A DNA stretch of 64,000 nucleotides from Pictodentalium vernedei (taxonomy: Eukaryota; Mollusca; Scaphopoda; Dentaliida; Dentaliidae), in NCBI GenBank assembly GCA_031216915.1, contig CM062292.1:200653262-200717261 (forward strand). Direction: 5' to 3'. This document shows, one piece after another, positions 46,607 to 58,394 of this stretch. The notes under the pieces were generated by a model, which had not been told where the DNA came from, ran no database searches, and saw nothing but the letters and a program-made list of their open reading frames with translations. A program made the translations under genes and the position numbers. Position 1 is the first letter of the stretch, and each line of letters opens with the position of its first letter.

Positions 46607-47274
46607 TAGTGTTCAACCGATTACCAAAAAATGGCCGCTGACAGATCACCGGTTATTTGAACTCACAATCAGCCAATTCCAATGCTGATTCCGATTATAA
46701 TACCATGCATTACTAAACAAGTCGAAGCGTGAAAGAACTACATTAATTTGAACAAATTTTACAACGTTTACAGATTAACGCTTACAATTGAGTGTACTTG
46801 TGGAAATTGTGTACCAGTTGCGATTGTCAGTTGCGCGCATTTGGACAGTACACATGGCTCTCACTTAGTGCCATGTGTGCTGCCCAAGTGCATGTGACGG
46901 GTAAGTTTACTGCGTCCTGATTCAATGAAGTGCAACCTTCATATTTACACTATGAATTGGCGATTGCTGCAAGTACGCTCAATTGTAAGCATTACATGTC
47001 ATTTAACTTGTATATCCCATAAAGCAGCATCTAGAGAGATTAGAAATACACATTGTGGTCTTTTCTCAATTTTGTATTGAATGGGTATCATTAATATCAT
47101 TTTACATCAACAACTGAACAATTACAGAAGATAATAAAATGCAGTTTATGAATCATCAGAAAATGCTTGGCAACAATCAGTTGAACCGATGTTCCAGGAG
47201 CCATTGCCGTTATCATCCGATTACCCACAATCGGCTGATTGTGGTGGCCGGTTCTAATCATCAATTGAACACTA
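46607..47274. mobile_element. 668-bp palindromic element
   Basis: Ends tagtgttcaa and ttgaacacta are perfect inverse copies; further in, ccgattaccaaaaaatggcc pairs partly with ggccggttctaatca. An inner foldback has cgcttacaattgag (46780 region) against ctcaattgtaagc (46980 region), with a hairpin cacatggc...gccatgtg at the centre. There is no open frame of note. Confidence 0.55.
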
Positions 47275-47460
47275 TTATTATGGGCATGCTTGTAGGGCTG
47301 CATGATATTCTAAACTGAATACCGGTATCGATATTAAAAAAAATACAATGGTATACAAGTATATCGAAAGACTTTTCAGATATCAGAACATATGTATCAT
47401 AATCAGGACTTGAACGATCATTGTGGAACGAATTAGCATGCCTTGATGATGCAGTTCTTA

Positions 47461-47697
47461 TAATCCATTACAAAGTGCAGATGATATCAAAATTTATTAT
47501 TTTAAATATTAGTTTTTCTAATTTTTCAATAAATTTCAACAAATCATGTGACCTCTGACTGGAACGAGCTTGACAAGCTCATTCCAATGAGGGGTTACAT
47601 GATATGGTTTTGTTGAAGTTTTTTTTAAATATTTTTTAGACTGCTTAATTTGTATATTACGTGGGCAGATGCGACCAATTCGTTCGTTAATGGGATA
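47461..47697. mobile_element. TTAA-MITE-type element, decayed ends
   Basis: The interior matches the 50483-50723 copy (gcagatgatatcaaaattta, ctggaacgagcttgac...attccaatgagggg, atatggttttgttga, cgtgggcagatgcgacc) but the terminal ccc/ggg and TTAA are eroded. Confidence 0.6.
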
Positions 47698-47896
47698 ACA
47701 TTATTCATAGGGGACTACAGGTAATACTCAAGACATCTTGAAACTTATTAAATTGTGGATAAATAAATAATGACGATAAATCAATATTTTGGTAATTACA
47801 CCGATATTAAATTGATATTGATTTGAATTCCGGTACATGTATGTATCGGTTTATCTATATAACGTGCAGCCCTACATGCTCGTTTGCAGGACATGG

Positions 47897-48300
47897 TTTC
47901 TTTGTTTATTGGTGTTTAATGACACTTTCAAAATCCAGTCACATCACATCAGACAGTTTTACAGGTGGAGGAAGTCAGAGTGCCTGGAAAAACCACTAAG
48001 AAATGGCAAGGCAACTGTCAAACTTTCCACCTTACATGTACTTACCTAGCATATGAGTTAGCTGCAGTTAAAGGCAAGCTGACCATCACAATATGCCTCA
48101 GTACATGTATAGACATGTAGTTCCCAGAAAATCTCAGTTACATGTAGTGCCACAGTATACTGTGGACATTATGCCTCAGTATATACATATACATGTAGTG
48201 CCACTGAGCAAGGACACCAAGATGGTGTACATGTAGGTCAGGACAAAACTGTAGGCCTTTTGGTATGAAGTCAAATGCACTGACCAATTATCCATGGTAT
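47897..48300 (-). mobile_element. Old, diverged SINE copy
   Basis: Minus orientation: tttgtttattggtgtttaat tail, then gacagttttacaggtggagg, aagtcagagtgcctgg and ggcaactgtcaaactttcca, as in other copies. The right half is degraded and broken by atgtacatgta-rich sequence, so the head cannot be placed. Confidence 0.6.
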
Positions 48301-49418
48301 TCCTGCATGGCATGGTAATTTTACGGTTTGTAAGATGAAGTTGGCCAAAGATGATTTCATCATGGGGGAGCCAACTGTTTATTGTTATGTGATATCAGTC
48401 ATGAACAAAGCAGTCGTGCAATGTTTCATGCACCTAGGGATTTGGATTTATTTTTTTGTTGCAACTGTGATAGTGCTCAAGTGCAATTGCACACCACTGC
48501 CAACAGACACTGACAAAGCATGGAAAAACTAAGCCAAATTATCTGTCATGTCTGTAATTTAGGAGTTGGGACAGCTTTTACAGGTGTACCTCCTTGATTT
48601 GGGGATAATGTAAATGACTGGTGTGAGGGGCAAGCTTTATCTCTAAATGTTTAGAAAAGTGTCCTCAACCTCAATACGGACAGCAGGGTGGGTACCCCCC
48701 CCCCCCCCCCCCCACCACATGCTGTCCAGGTACTCCTCAAATCATGACTTTTTTACCAAGATGCCCAAATACCTATTCACTCTGACCTCCTTTTCTCTAA
48801 TTTTTATTACATCTTCCGTGACTCTCTCTTTGACAATTTTTTTTTTCCTTGGCATTTGACATGTGTCAGAGGTGAAGAGCTGCTGTGTGGCTCGACATTT
48901 ATAGTTTTCCCATTACTGGGCTGGCAGCCACAAACCTAATCATTCAAACATAGACCTCCTTTATTGCATTATGCAAGTACCATACAGTCCCAATACCAAC
49001 AATCAATGGCACCATTGTGAAACACAATGAATATTCACATGTAAAATACTCATTCCATTTGGCCTGAACAGAAAAGATTTCTGATTTTATTAACAAGGTG
49101 ACTATTTGTCGGGCTCCCAATAAATAACTGATCCACAGTGAATTGATTAGGCATTATTCATGATCAGTTGGTTATTATTACGTTGTTCTATATTCTTTGT
49201 TAATGGCGCGGCCAACAATTAAATGTTTTGACAAGTTCTTTATACTGCTCTTCAGTGTTTTCTTGTTTCTTCTTCGGAACTCCATAACTTAGCAAGCCTT
49301 ATGATGAGCTCTGTTTTATGTTATTGTTTTGTATTCTTTGTTCATGAAATTATGGACAATTAACTGTTTTGTCAGCAATCTAGTACGTTATCTTATACCT
49401 CATCTGCTCTACAAACCA
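48301..49418. other. Intronic spacer with a poly-C tract
   Basis: Contains a poly-C run at about 48695-48712. Plus-strand open frames at 48335 and 48647 have no recognised domain. I see no exon. Confidence 0.4.
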
Positions 49419-49885
49419 AGAAACAAGGTAGGCCAAAAGGGGGCATAACATCGGCTATCGGTCTTCCAAGGAAACGACTGAAGCTAAATTCATGTCCAGA
49501 CAAGAAGAAACCCTTCCACAGAAAGGACACAAAATAAGACAAAAATGCATGCTTCAGTGGTTTGTAGAAGAAAAACTTGTGGACCAGGCCATGTCTGGCA
49601 CAATATTAACAGATAACGACATAGAGACAATAACTGAAAATGTTCCTTCCTGTTGCTTGGACAATAATGTTGGTCACAATTTAATTGAGAATTGTTTCGA
49701 TTTTGATGCCTGGAAAGCAGTGTATTCCATTGTTGAATTCAGAAGGAGTTTACCATTTCTGTGTTTATGGTGATGGTCACCTTTCAGATGTTAGGGTGGT
49801 AGTATGTGATCATTGCCATTATTCATGTGCAGGCAGTAAAACTGAACCAAAGGTCAAATACTGGTATTGTAAAAACTGTCAATGA
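49419..49885 (+). pseudogene. Decayed PHD-finger-like coding sequence
   Basis: Three plus-strand segments in shifting frames line up as one protein. First is QGRPKGGITSAIGLPRKR with a basic run. Next is KCMLQWFVEEKLVDQAMS, continuing to ENVPSCCLDNNVG and FDFDAWKAVYSIVE. Last is VVVCDHCHYSCAGSKTEP and KVKYWYCKNCQ-stop. The last segment looks like the second half of a PHD-type zinc finger (C-x2-C ... W-x-C-x2-C), with the W-H/F residues between the Cys pairs lost. Two compensating frame changes make it a pseudogene or a very diverged exon. I know this RPKG-AIGLP / PHD layout as a common uncharacterised type in invertebrate genomes, but cannot give it a function. No introns or poly-A were identified. 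Confidence 0.45.
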
Positions 49886-50076
49886 ACCAGAACCTTTATT
49901 AAATGCTATTATATTAAGGATGTAAATAGGAGTTTCCAAGTTAATTTTCAAAGCAAAAACTGAGAATACTGACAAGTCGTGGTGACTGGGATTTTTGGCT
50001 TATGAATAAAGCACCAACTCGTCAAGCTGACTATACATGTAAGCAAATTTTGTTTATGGTCTGCCAGACAAGTTAA

Positions 50077-51575
50077 GGTGCTATATAAATAAGGGAAATT
50101 GTTTACTTAGAAATTCTCAACTCTGATATTACTTACTTTCAAATTAAATATACACAAATTATACATCAAAATAAAGGTTGTAATGTTTTTCAAAATTCTT
50201 CAAAACACAGTGACAGAGCTGCGTAGAGGTAAATTCCAAACCTCCCGGCCTTGTTTTCATTGTCTGCTTCATGACATTACGGTCAAGGTTATCTGCACTG
50301 ATAAAGCCTTGCTATGCAATATCATCTAAAATCAAATGAGAAAGATTACCTTCATACTACACACTATTATTATATGGAGACCACATAGTTGCCATATTAG
50401 TTGCAAGGTATCATGACACCTGTTTTAATGTCTTAGAATTACACCAAGCCTTGACAATTCCATATTTTGGTAAACTTATTAACCCTTTACCCAACGCAGA
50501 CGATATCAAAATTTATTATTTTAAATTTCATTTTTTCGAATTTTTCAAAAAATTTCAACAAAACCATATCATGTGACCCCTCGTTGGAACGAGCTAGACG
50601 AGCTCGTTCCAACGAGGGGTCACATGATATGGTTTTGTTGAATTTTTTTGAAAAATAATATTTTTTCAACTGCTGAATTTGCATATTACGCGGGCGGATG
50701 CGGCCGATTCGTTGGGAAATGGGTTAACAGGTCACCCATTTAGTTGTTCATTAATCTATTCGGAAGGTTAAGTAAATTTGTTTCATTAACCTGTTGGTTA
50801 ATCAAAAATCCAAACACGATATGCCACAAGCATATCTCGAAGGCCGATGGCCTAAGCTCGGGGAGGGTTTGGGAGGTCCAAAATTGATTTGGCAGTGGCT
50901 CCATCATACATCAGGCTACAATCGATTTCAATTTCCATAAACTGTGACAAAATGTTTCCAATGATGCCTGCAGCTGAATAATAAACACAAATTTAATATT
51001 TGTATGTGTACTACTTTCTCCTCAGGCATCTAATACGACGATCGTAAAAAATTTGGTTACCGATGGATCCTTGCGATTAATTTATTTAATTTTTGTTTGC
51101 GTAACCTCCAGACGAACAGAACGATCATTTGCCCGAATTGTCGAGACCTGTACATGATTGTTTTTCAATAAAAATTTGTTGTATCTCGTGATCTGCGCAT
51201 GTCTGTCTGCCATGGAACCCATCTTCAGTAAAAAATGCAGACAGTGTTGTCCTTTCCCCTAAATGCAGTCCTGCCGCTGCATCGTAAAGTGTTTTGAATA
51301 CCTAGCTTTGCTCTTGGATACCTGAAGCATATTTTGGCCATGAGGTGTTGTCCTGAAATATTATTTTCCTTTCAGTTCTGATATGAATATGGTAGCAGAC
51401 TTCCAGGAACCATTCACTGGTGGCTGCTGTCAACTCTGAGTTGATTGCATATATTTTATCGTGTTCTATACATCACAACCTTCATTTTGATGCATAACTT
51501 GTGTATATTTAATTTGAATTTATGGAAGATCGCAGTTAACAAATTTCCCTTACCTATACAGCACCTTAATGTTCC
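50077..51575. mobile_element. TTAA-flanked long-TIR element family R, copy 1
   Basis: TTAA (50073-50076) then ggtgctatataaataaggg at the left; cccttacctatacagcacc then TTAA (51576-51579) at the right. The sequence around 51180-51575 matches, inverted, 56857-57560 of copy 2 (for example cttccaggaaccattcactgg and actgcatttagg). A piggyBac-like MITE is inserted at 50483-50723. No transposase is visible. Confidence 0.7.
50483..50723. mobile_element. TTAA MITE (piggyBac-like), best-preserved copy
   Basis: TTAA at 50479-50482 and 50724-50727; ends ccctttacccaacg and cgttgggaaatggg. The central palindrome is perfect over about 80 bp (aacaaaaccatatcatgtga, cccctcgttggaacgagct and their inverse). The right arm carries cgcgggcggatgcggccgat. 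Confidence 0.85.
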
Positions 51576-51579
51576 TTTC

Positions 51580-52321
51580 ATAAGGTGCAAGTCTCAATGG
51601 CCATGACTTACAGAACATGGAGAGTTAATTACCACTAAAACAATCGTGGAGTCAAGTTTCCACCCAGCAATAACAGTCGGTTCCTGTGATAATGCACGAA
51701 AAAGAAAAGCATAGTTTTAACCAAGGGAACCTGGAGGTCCCTTGGCTGAAACTTTGCTCGTCGCTCTAATGCTTTTCCCAGACATAGAATTTTTGTCTGA
51801 GTGGAGACTCCACCCCACAAGTGATTTAGTAACAATCCACTCTCCATGTGCTGTATAAATATTATCAACTTTTACTGAGAAAATTAAGAAAAAATTAACA
51901 TTCAACCATTGGCAACTCGCCTTGGTCATCAAAACACTACATGTAAAGTTTACTTTGTCAACGCCTGAGAAAACGCATGTTCACACTGTTTCAGCCATTT
52001 ATCTGGGGCCCAACAAATAGCAAATTCACTGTGGACCAGCTATTTATTGGGAGCCTAACAAATTGACCTTGTAAACTGTAATGTGGCTCAGCTATTTATC
52101 AAGGGAACGGGACAACTGGCCCCAGGGACAACCCGCCCCAAACCGACTGGGACAACCCACCCCGGGACAACCCGCCCCATGTTTTTCACTCACTGCAGTT
52201 ATCCGCTATTTGGACTATGACTATGACTGGATTATAAGTAACAAATGAACTATTTGGCTGTTATTACTTATAATACGATCATTATTAATTAGGGGACAAT
52301 GGATTTGTTTATTGGACTTAA
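51580..52321. other. Spacer with half a family Q MITE and an acaacccgcccc minisatellite
   Basis: At 51715-51850 lies a half copy of the 43803-44040 MITE. At 52107-52182 are four units of (g)ggacaacccgccccaa. A single unit in each orientation (gggacaacccacccca and tggggctgggttgtccc) appears at 56155-56215, just beyond the third family A element, so this unit and the family A copy may have moved or duplicated together. Confidence 0.5.
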
Positions 52322-52660
52322 TTATGATGATATTATAAGTAATAACATATGAATATAAGTGTGTCTATGTGGAAGATCAAATTCAGCATTCAATTCTGTG
52401 GTCAGTGTGGTATTATCAGAAGTGTCTGTGGTAATGGTGTCTGTGTGAATGGTATCTGTGGGTGTCTCACTGATGGAAGTGTCTATGGATGTTTCAGTGG
52501 ACTGACTGTTTGTGTTCTCAGATGTGTCCATGGCTTCTTCAACAGGCATATCATTCTCACTGGACTGGTCTCTACATTGTCTGGAAGCAAACTGGATGGT
52601 TGTCTCGCCTCTTCTTGCACCCAGATATTCCACATGGTTTATTCCTGTGTTACATAAACT
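52322..52660 (-). CDS. Candidate exon, Ser/Thr-rich acidic protein
   Basis: A minus-strand open segment preceded by a possible acceptor (tatgtaacacag). It encodes HVEYLGARRGETTIQFAS, then a low-complexity Ser/Thr/Asp stretch (ETSIDTSISETPTDTIHTDT) and a stop. I do not recognise the protein. The repeat-like ACT/GAT codon pattern may equally be a minisatellite read in frame. The opposite strand is also open for 102 codons. Confidence 0.25.
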   Translation of the reverse strand, partial: SLCNTGINHVEYLGARRGETTIQFASRQCRDQSSENDMPVEEAMDTSENTNSQSTETSIDTSISETPTDTIHTDTITTDTSDNTTLTTELNAEFDLPHRHTYIHMLLLIISS

Positions 52661-52690
52661 ATGTTGCCATCTCACACAAACTTTGCTGTC

Positions 52691-53951
52691 ATCTGCATGC
52701 TTCTTTGGTCGAACTTCAAGATCACAATGAATGCAAGGAAACGTAATGTTTGTTGAATGAAATGAAGAATGGATGAATGAAAAGTTTCAGCATGCCACAG
52801 GTGCACAGGGACGATGTGGGATTGAAATCCCTTCGTAGCCCATTCCTCACACGCAGAGTTGCGAGGCAATCCTCACAGACTCAATCCTAAAGTTCTCAAT
52901 GAGTGGCGAGGCAATCTTCACTAACTCCATGCAATTTAATTCTAATGAATAATTCTAATTTTCTGTGGCAACATGATGATTGTTAACAGCTAAAATAACC
53001 CATTTATTGTCTGAATCTTAGATAAAGGAAAAGAGATCAATGCTGTGATTAATCCATATCAGGCTAAAACAACGTGTCTTGTCATTTGATTTTTTCACAT
53101 CAAACAAATATCATTTCTCTTAGAGGGTACCCGACTGAAATAACATGACTAAAACAACACGCCACTTCTGACTGGTCTTTACATGCTACCAATTCAGTAT
53201 AGAACTATTATTAGTTTAATTCAGTCATTCTGGGATGTCTTAATAGGATCAATGTGGATTGTGGATAATTTTCGATAAAATTGGATAATTTTCGATCAAA
53301 AAGAGAGTCAAAATCTTTTTTATCTGCATGCTTCTTTGGTCGAACTTCAAGATCACAATGAATGCAAGGAAACGTAATGTTTGTTGAATGAAATGAAGAA
53401 TGGATGAATGAAAAGTTTCAGCATGCCACAGGTGCACAGGGACGATGTGGAATTGAAATCCCTTCGTAGCCCATTCCCCACACGCAGAGTTGCGAGGCAA
53501 TCCTCACAGACTCAATCCTAAAGTTCTCAATGAGTAGCGAGGCAATCCTCACTAACTCCACGCAATTTAATTCTAATGAATAATTCTCATTTTCTGTGGC
53601 AACATGATGATTGTTAACAGCTAAAATAACCCATTTATTGTCTGAATCTTAGATAAAGGAAAAGAGATCAATGCTGTGATTAATCCATATCATGCTAAAA
53701 CAACGTGTCTTGTCATTTGATTTTTTGCATCAAACAAATATCATTTCTCTTAAAGGGTGCCCGACTGAAATAACATGACTAAAACAACACGCCACTTCTG
53801 ACTGGTCTTTACATGCTACCAATTCAGTATAGAACTATTATTAGTTTAATTCAGTCATACTGCGATGTCTTAATAGGATCAATGTGGATTGTGGATAATT
53901 TTTGATAAAATTGGATAATTTTCGATCAAAAAGAGAGTCAAAATCTTTTTT
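52691..53951. repeat. 631-bp direct tandem duplication
   Basis: Two head-to-tail copies, 52691-53321 and 53322-53951, both starting atctgcatgcttctttggtc and ending gagtcaaaatctttttt. They differ at a small number of positions and a few single-base gaps. The gap-free junction and high identity point to a recent duplication. No function is seen in the unit. Confidence 0.85.
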
Positions 53952-53997
53952 ATATATTACTACACCCCAAAACATTTTCTTAAAAAATCAGAAAAAT

Positions 53998-56149
53998 GAA
54001 AGTGTCAATGACACTGTAGCTCAACTTGTCAAGACAAAGACATGTACATGTATAGTATGTGACACAGCAATGACAAACATCTAGGTAATGACCTGATAAC
54101 AAAGGTACATATAAAGTATTGTAATGGTCTAAATACTGACCGTTGCCTGTAACAAATGTATGGGTAAAGTATTGTAAAGGTGGGTGACAGTCAGATGCAA
54201 AACTAGAAAAAAATCTTTGAGTCCCAGAGTGGGTCTGACTGAACCCCAAAATATTTGTTCTCATTGCACAGTGATAACAAAGGCACCCCAAAACACACTC
54301 GTTCCTGTCCCAAGGTGAAGACAAAAGTGCCCAAGAAGTTTTGTGAAGATCAGTTCATAAATACGAGCTGTATAGAACTTGTGACAAAAAACTGATTGGA
54401 CCTAATTTCGGTACAAAATGGCCACTGGCAGCCATCTTGAATTTTGGACCGTACCCAGAAACCCTCATTCTCATCCCAAGGTGATAACAAAGGTACCCAA
54501 GAAGTTTTGTGAAGATCGGTTCATAAATACAGCCTCTACCCTGAGCCGTATTGACATGTGTGCTTACATTGTGTAAGTAGCACTGAATAAATCAAAGTTC
54601 ATCTAATTTGCATAATTTCTGCACGAAAAAAAACCCCTTAGAATATGTGATGTATTCCATGTTACTAAACATTCATACATATATTTATTCAAATCAGAAC
54701 TTTCATACAGAAGTTCTGTACAAAAGACTGATTGCACTAATTTTGGTACAAAATGGCTGCTGGTGGCCATCTTGAATTTCGGACCACACCCAAAAACACT
54801 CACTCTCATCCCACGGTGATAACAAAGGTACCCAAGAAGTTTCGTAAAGATTGGTTCATAAATATGGCCTCTAGTCTGAGCTGTATAGAAGTTGTGTACA
54901 AAAAACTGATTAGACCTAATTTCAGTACAAAATGGCCACTGGCAGCCATCTTGAATTTTAGACCGCACCCAGAAACACTCGTTCTCGGCCCAAGGTGATA
55001 ACAAAGGTACCCAAGACATTTCGTGAAGATCAGTTCATAAATACAGACTCTAGTCTGAGCCGTATTGACATGTGTACTTACTGTGTGTAAGTCGCACTGA
55101 AAAAATCAAAGTTCATCTAATTTGCATAATTTCTGCACGAGAAAAAAATCCGTATTATATGTGATGTATCCCTTGGTACTAAACATTCACACAAAAAATT
55201 ATTCAAATCAGCACTTTCATATGGAAGTTCTGTGCAAAAATCTGATTGCACCCAATTTTGTACAAAATGGCTGCCATCGGCCATCTTGAATTTCGGACCG
55301 GACCCCAAAACACTCGTTCTCGTCCCACGGTGATACCAAAGGTACCCAAGAAGTTTCGTAAAGATCGGTTCATAAATACGGCCTCTAGCCCGAGCCGTAT
55401 TGGCATTTGCACTTACAGTGCTGAAAGCAACCCCAAAAAACATCAAAATTAGTCTAATTTGCACAATTTACGCACGAGAAAAAAACCCGTATTATATGTG
55501 ATGTATCCCATGGTACTAAACATTCATACAAAAAATTATTCAAATCAGAGCTTTCATATGAAAGTTCTGTACAAAAAACAGATTTCTGCATCGTCGGTAC
55601 AAAATGGCGGCTGGCAGCCACCTTGAATTTCGGACCGCACCCAAAAACACTCGTTCTCGTCCCACGGTCATAACAAAGGTACCCAAGAAGTTTCGTAAAG
55701 ATCGGTTCATAAATACGGCCTCTAGCCCGAGCCATAGCAGCTTGGCACTTACAGCTCTGAAAGTAACACTAAATAAATCAAAGTCAGTCTAATTTGCATA
55801 ATTTACGCACGAGAAAAAAACCCGTATTATATGTGATGTATCCCATGGTACTAAACATTTATACAAAACTTTATTCAAATCAGAACTTTCATACAGAAGT
55901 TCTGTACAAAAAACTGATTTTTGCATCATCGGTACAAAATGGCCGCTGGCAGACATCTTGAATTTCGGACCACACCTAAAAACACTCGTTCCCGTCCCAG
56001 GGTCATAACAAAGGTACACAAGAAGTTTCGTAAAGATCGGTTCATAAATACGACCTCTAGCCCGAGCCATAGCCAATTGTTGACGTACGGACAGACGGAC
56101 GACGGGCCATGACAATAGCTCAAATTTGACTCCGTCAAAGTTGAGCTAA
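53998..56149 (+). mobile_element. Repeat element family A, copy 3
   Basis: Same opening (gaaagtgtcaatgacactg, tagctcaacttgtc) and same closing (acggacagacggacgac, gctcaaatttgac-tcc-gtcaaagttgagc, CTAA at 56146-56149) as copies 1 and 2, with about six monomers of ~335/179 bp. Open frames of 60-140 codons on both strands come from the monomers and are not genes. Confidence 0.72.
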
Positions 56150-56571
56150 AAATCGGGACAACCCACCCCAAAAATAGGCCTGGGGCAGATTGTTCCTGGG
56201 GCTGGGTTGTCCCTGATCCTTCATCAAGAGCCCAGCCTGATGTCAAATAGCCACTGCTGTACAATTGCTATTTATTCCCACTCACGTGACGCCATCAGAG
56301 ACAGTCTGTGAACCAGGAAAGACCTCCACAACGCTCCGAAACCTGTTCCAGCTGTGAAGACCAATTTCACACTCTGAGGCCTCATGTGACCGGGATTAGC
56401 CTATTGGAATCAAGAGAACACAGAAGAAGACATCGTCTGTCTCTTTCTAAATTAACGCTAAACCAAGAGGCTAGAAATTGTCAGCTTGATCTCTATATGG
56501 TGTATTTGTCAGGAAAAATTGGTAAGATCGTAATTATTTTTACCATAATGTTTCTCTAAAGTAGATATACC
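56150..56571. other. Spacer, no gene recognised
   Basis: Begins with a cgggacaacccaccccaa unit and its inverse (tggggctgggttgtccc). A plus-strand open frame at 56308-56559 has no known motif. Confidence 0.4.
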
Positions 56572-56575
56572 TTAA

Positions 56576-56814
56576 CCCTTTACCTAACATGAAAAGCAGA
56601 CGACACTTGCAAAAAAATTCTTGAATAACTAATTTTTTTCATTTTTTGTCTCAAAAACATAGGTTATGCCCCCTCATTGGAACGATTTTCGATGAGCTCG
56701 TTCCACTGAGGGGTCATAACATGTTTCTGAGACAAAAAATGAAAAAAATAATGAAAATTAAATGGCGATGTTTTAGAACAGCGCTGGCCTGCTTTAACCG
56801 TTACATCGTTGGGG
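56576..56814. mobile_element. TTAA MITE (piggyBac-like)
   Basis: TTAA at 56572-56575 and 56815-56818; ends ccctttacctaacatg and catcgttgggg. It is closely related to the 42881-43123 copy (aaaagcagacgacacttgca, gagacaaaaaatgaaaaa, gaacagcgctggcc). The central palindrome (cctcattggaacga ... tcgttccactgagg) has drifted. Confidence 0.75.
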
Positions 56815-56856
56815 TTAAACCCAAATGTACTTTACCACTGCCTTTAAATTTGTTAA

Positions 56857-58129
56857 GGGGCTATATAAGTAATGAAATTTTGTTTATTTTGAAATTCTCA
56901 CCTCTCATATTCCATCAATTAAGATTAAATATACACAAACTATACATCAAAATGAAGGTTGGGATGTATATTTATTATTTATTTATTGGTGTTTAAGGTC
57001 ACATATTTATGCACAATGGCTAATCATGACCGTGACAGTTTTACGGGTGGAGGAAGCCGGTGTACCCGGAGAGAACCACCGAGCAACGACGAGCAGCTGC
57101 CAGCTCCCCAACATTGTAACTCCCGCACTGCAGCACAGGCAGGGTTAGATTGGTTGAAGACACGCGTACCATCGACATGCAGTACGCCTTAGTACATGGC
57201 GTCATCGTGCCCCCACGCGGGCAATGGAGATGAAGTGTCTTGCCCAAGGACACAACGCGGTTGCCGCATTGGGATGTATAGAATACGAAACTCATATGTA
57301 ATAACCTCATAGAGTTGACAGCAGGCACCACTGGTTCCTGGAAGTCTGCTATCGTATTCACACCAGAACTGATAGTTTAATCATATTTCGCAAGAACAAC
57401 TTGTGGCCGAATGTGCTTCAGATATTCAATAACAAAGCTAGGCATTCATAACACTTTTGAGTGCAGCAACAGGACTGCATTTTGGAAAAGGACAACAATG
57501 TCTGCATTTTTTATTGAAGATGGTTTCCATGCTCTACAGACATGTGCAAATCACTCGATACGGTACCATGAATTTCCATCGAAAAACAAAATCGTAATTC
57601 TAAGAAATTTTAACAGGTATCATGATACCTTGCATTGAATATGGCAACTGTACAATCTCTATCTAATAACAGTATACTGTACGAAGGCGATCTTTTTCAT
57701 TACTTAATTTTAGACGGCGTTGTTTTTACATGCTTTTTCCGTCCGATGACGTCGACCGGAAATCGAAAGTATACTCATACGTAAACAAAAGCAAAGGCTT
57801 TGGAATTTTCCCCCATGCAGCTCAGTCGCCGTGTCTAGAAGAATTTTGATCCTCTAGCTTTGTTCTTGCATATGTAAAGCACATTTGGCCACAAGTTATT
57901 TTCGTGAAATATTATTAAATTATCAGTTCTGGTGCGAATACGGCAGCAGACTTCCAGGAACCAGTGGTGCCTACAGTCGACTCTATGAGTTGTTTACACA
58001 TGTGTTTCGTGTTCTATACATCTCAACCTTCATTTTGATGTACATTTTGTGTATATTTAATTTGAATTGAAGGAATATCAGAGGTGAGAATTTTCAAAAT
58101 AAACAAAATTTCATTACTTATATAGGCCC
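56857..58129. mobile_element. TTAA-flanked long-TIR element family R, copy 2
   Basis: TTAA (56853-56856) then ggggctatataagtaatg at the left; cattacttatataggccc then TTAA (58130-58133) at the right. The inverted arms continue for about 300 bp (gaaggttg-g-gatgtata, ccactggttcctggaagtct, cttgtggcc-aatgtgctt and inverse), with a ~400-bp unique centre. A SINE is inserted in the left arm at 56971-57268. No transposase is visible. Confidence 0.75.
56971..57268 (-). mobile_element. tRNA-derived SINE, 5'-truncated, nested in family R
   Basis: Minus orientation, tttattatttatttattggt tail at the left, conserved body, cut at cacaacgcggttgccgca before the tRNA head. The exact 12-bp flanks ttgggatgtata are at 56959-56970 and 57269-57280. 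Confidence 0.9.
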
Positions 58130-58133
58130 TTAA

Positions 58134-58394
58134 GTTAACACAATAACATCAGGATGCCCTCAAAATACATTCAAGGTTGGGTGAAATCTTTGTCCCAATT
58201 TGTAGAAGTCCTATCTAGGACCATTTTGTCGTTGGGTAGGTGGGTAGGTACATTATCACTTAAGCACTAGGACCCTGGCCTTTTGTGGGAGGATAGTGCA
58301 ATGGCTTGCAAGTTTCATTACATAAATAAATACATTGATTTACAGTCACACACACAGGTTCGGTGGACACGAAATCAGGAAATTGAGTACATAC
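58134..58394. other. MOCS3: Start of MOCS3 intron 1
   Basis: Intronic on the minus strand, starting with the gtatgtac donor at 58394. The open frame of exon 1 continues through it to 58260 but has no conserved sequence after the donor. Confidence 0.6.

Noticed and set aside
54603..55019. 138-codon minus-strand frame and similar frames at 8185-8550, 4092-4433, 2782-3099 and 55117-56264
   Set aside because: All fall inside family A monomers. The 'proteins' resemble each other because the DNA repeats, and both strands are open.
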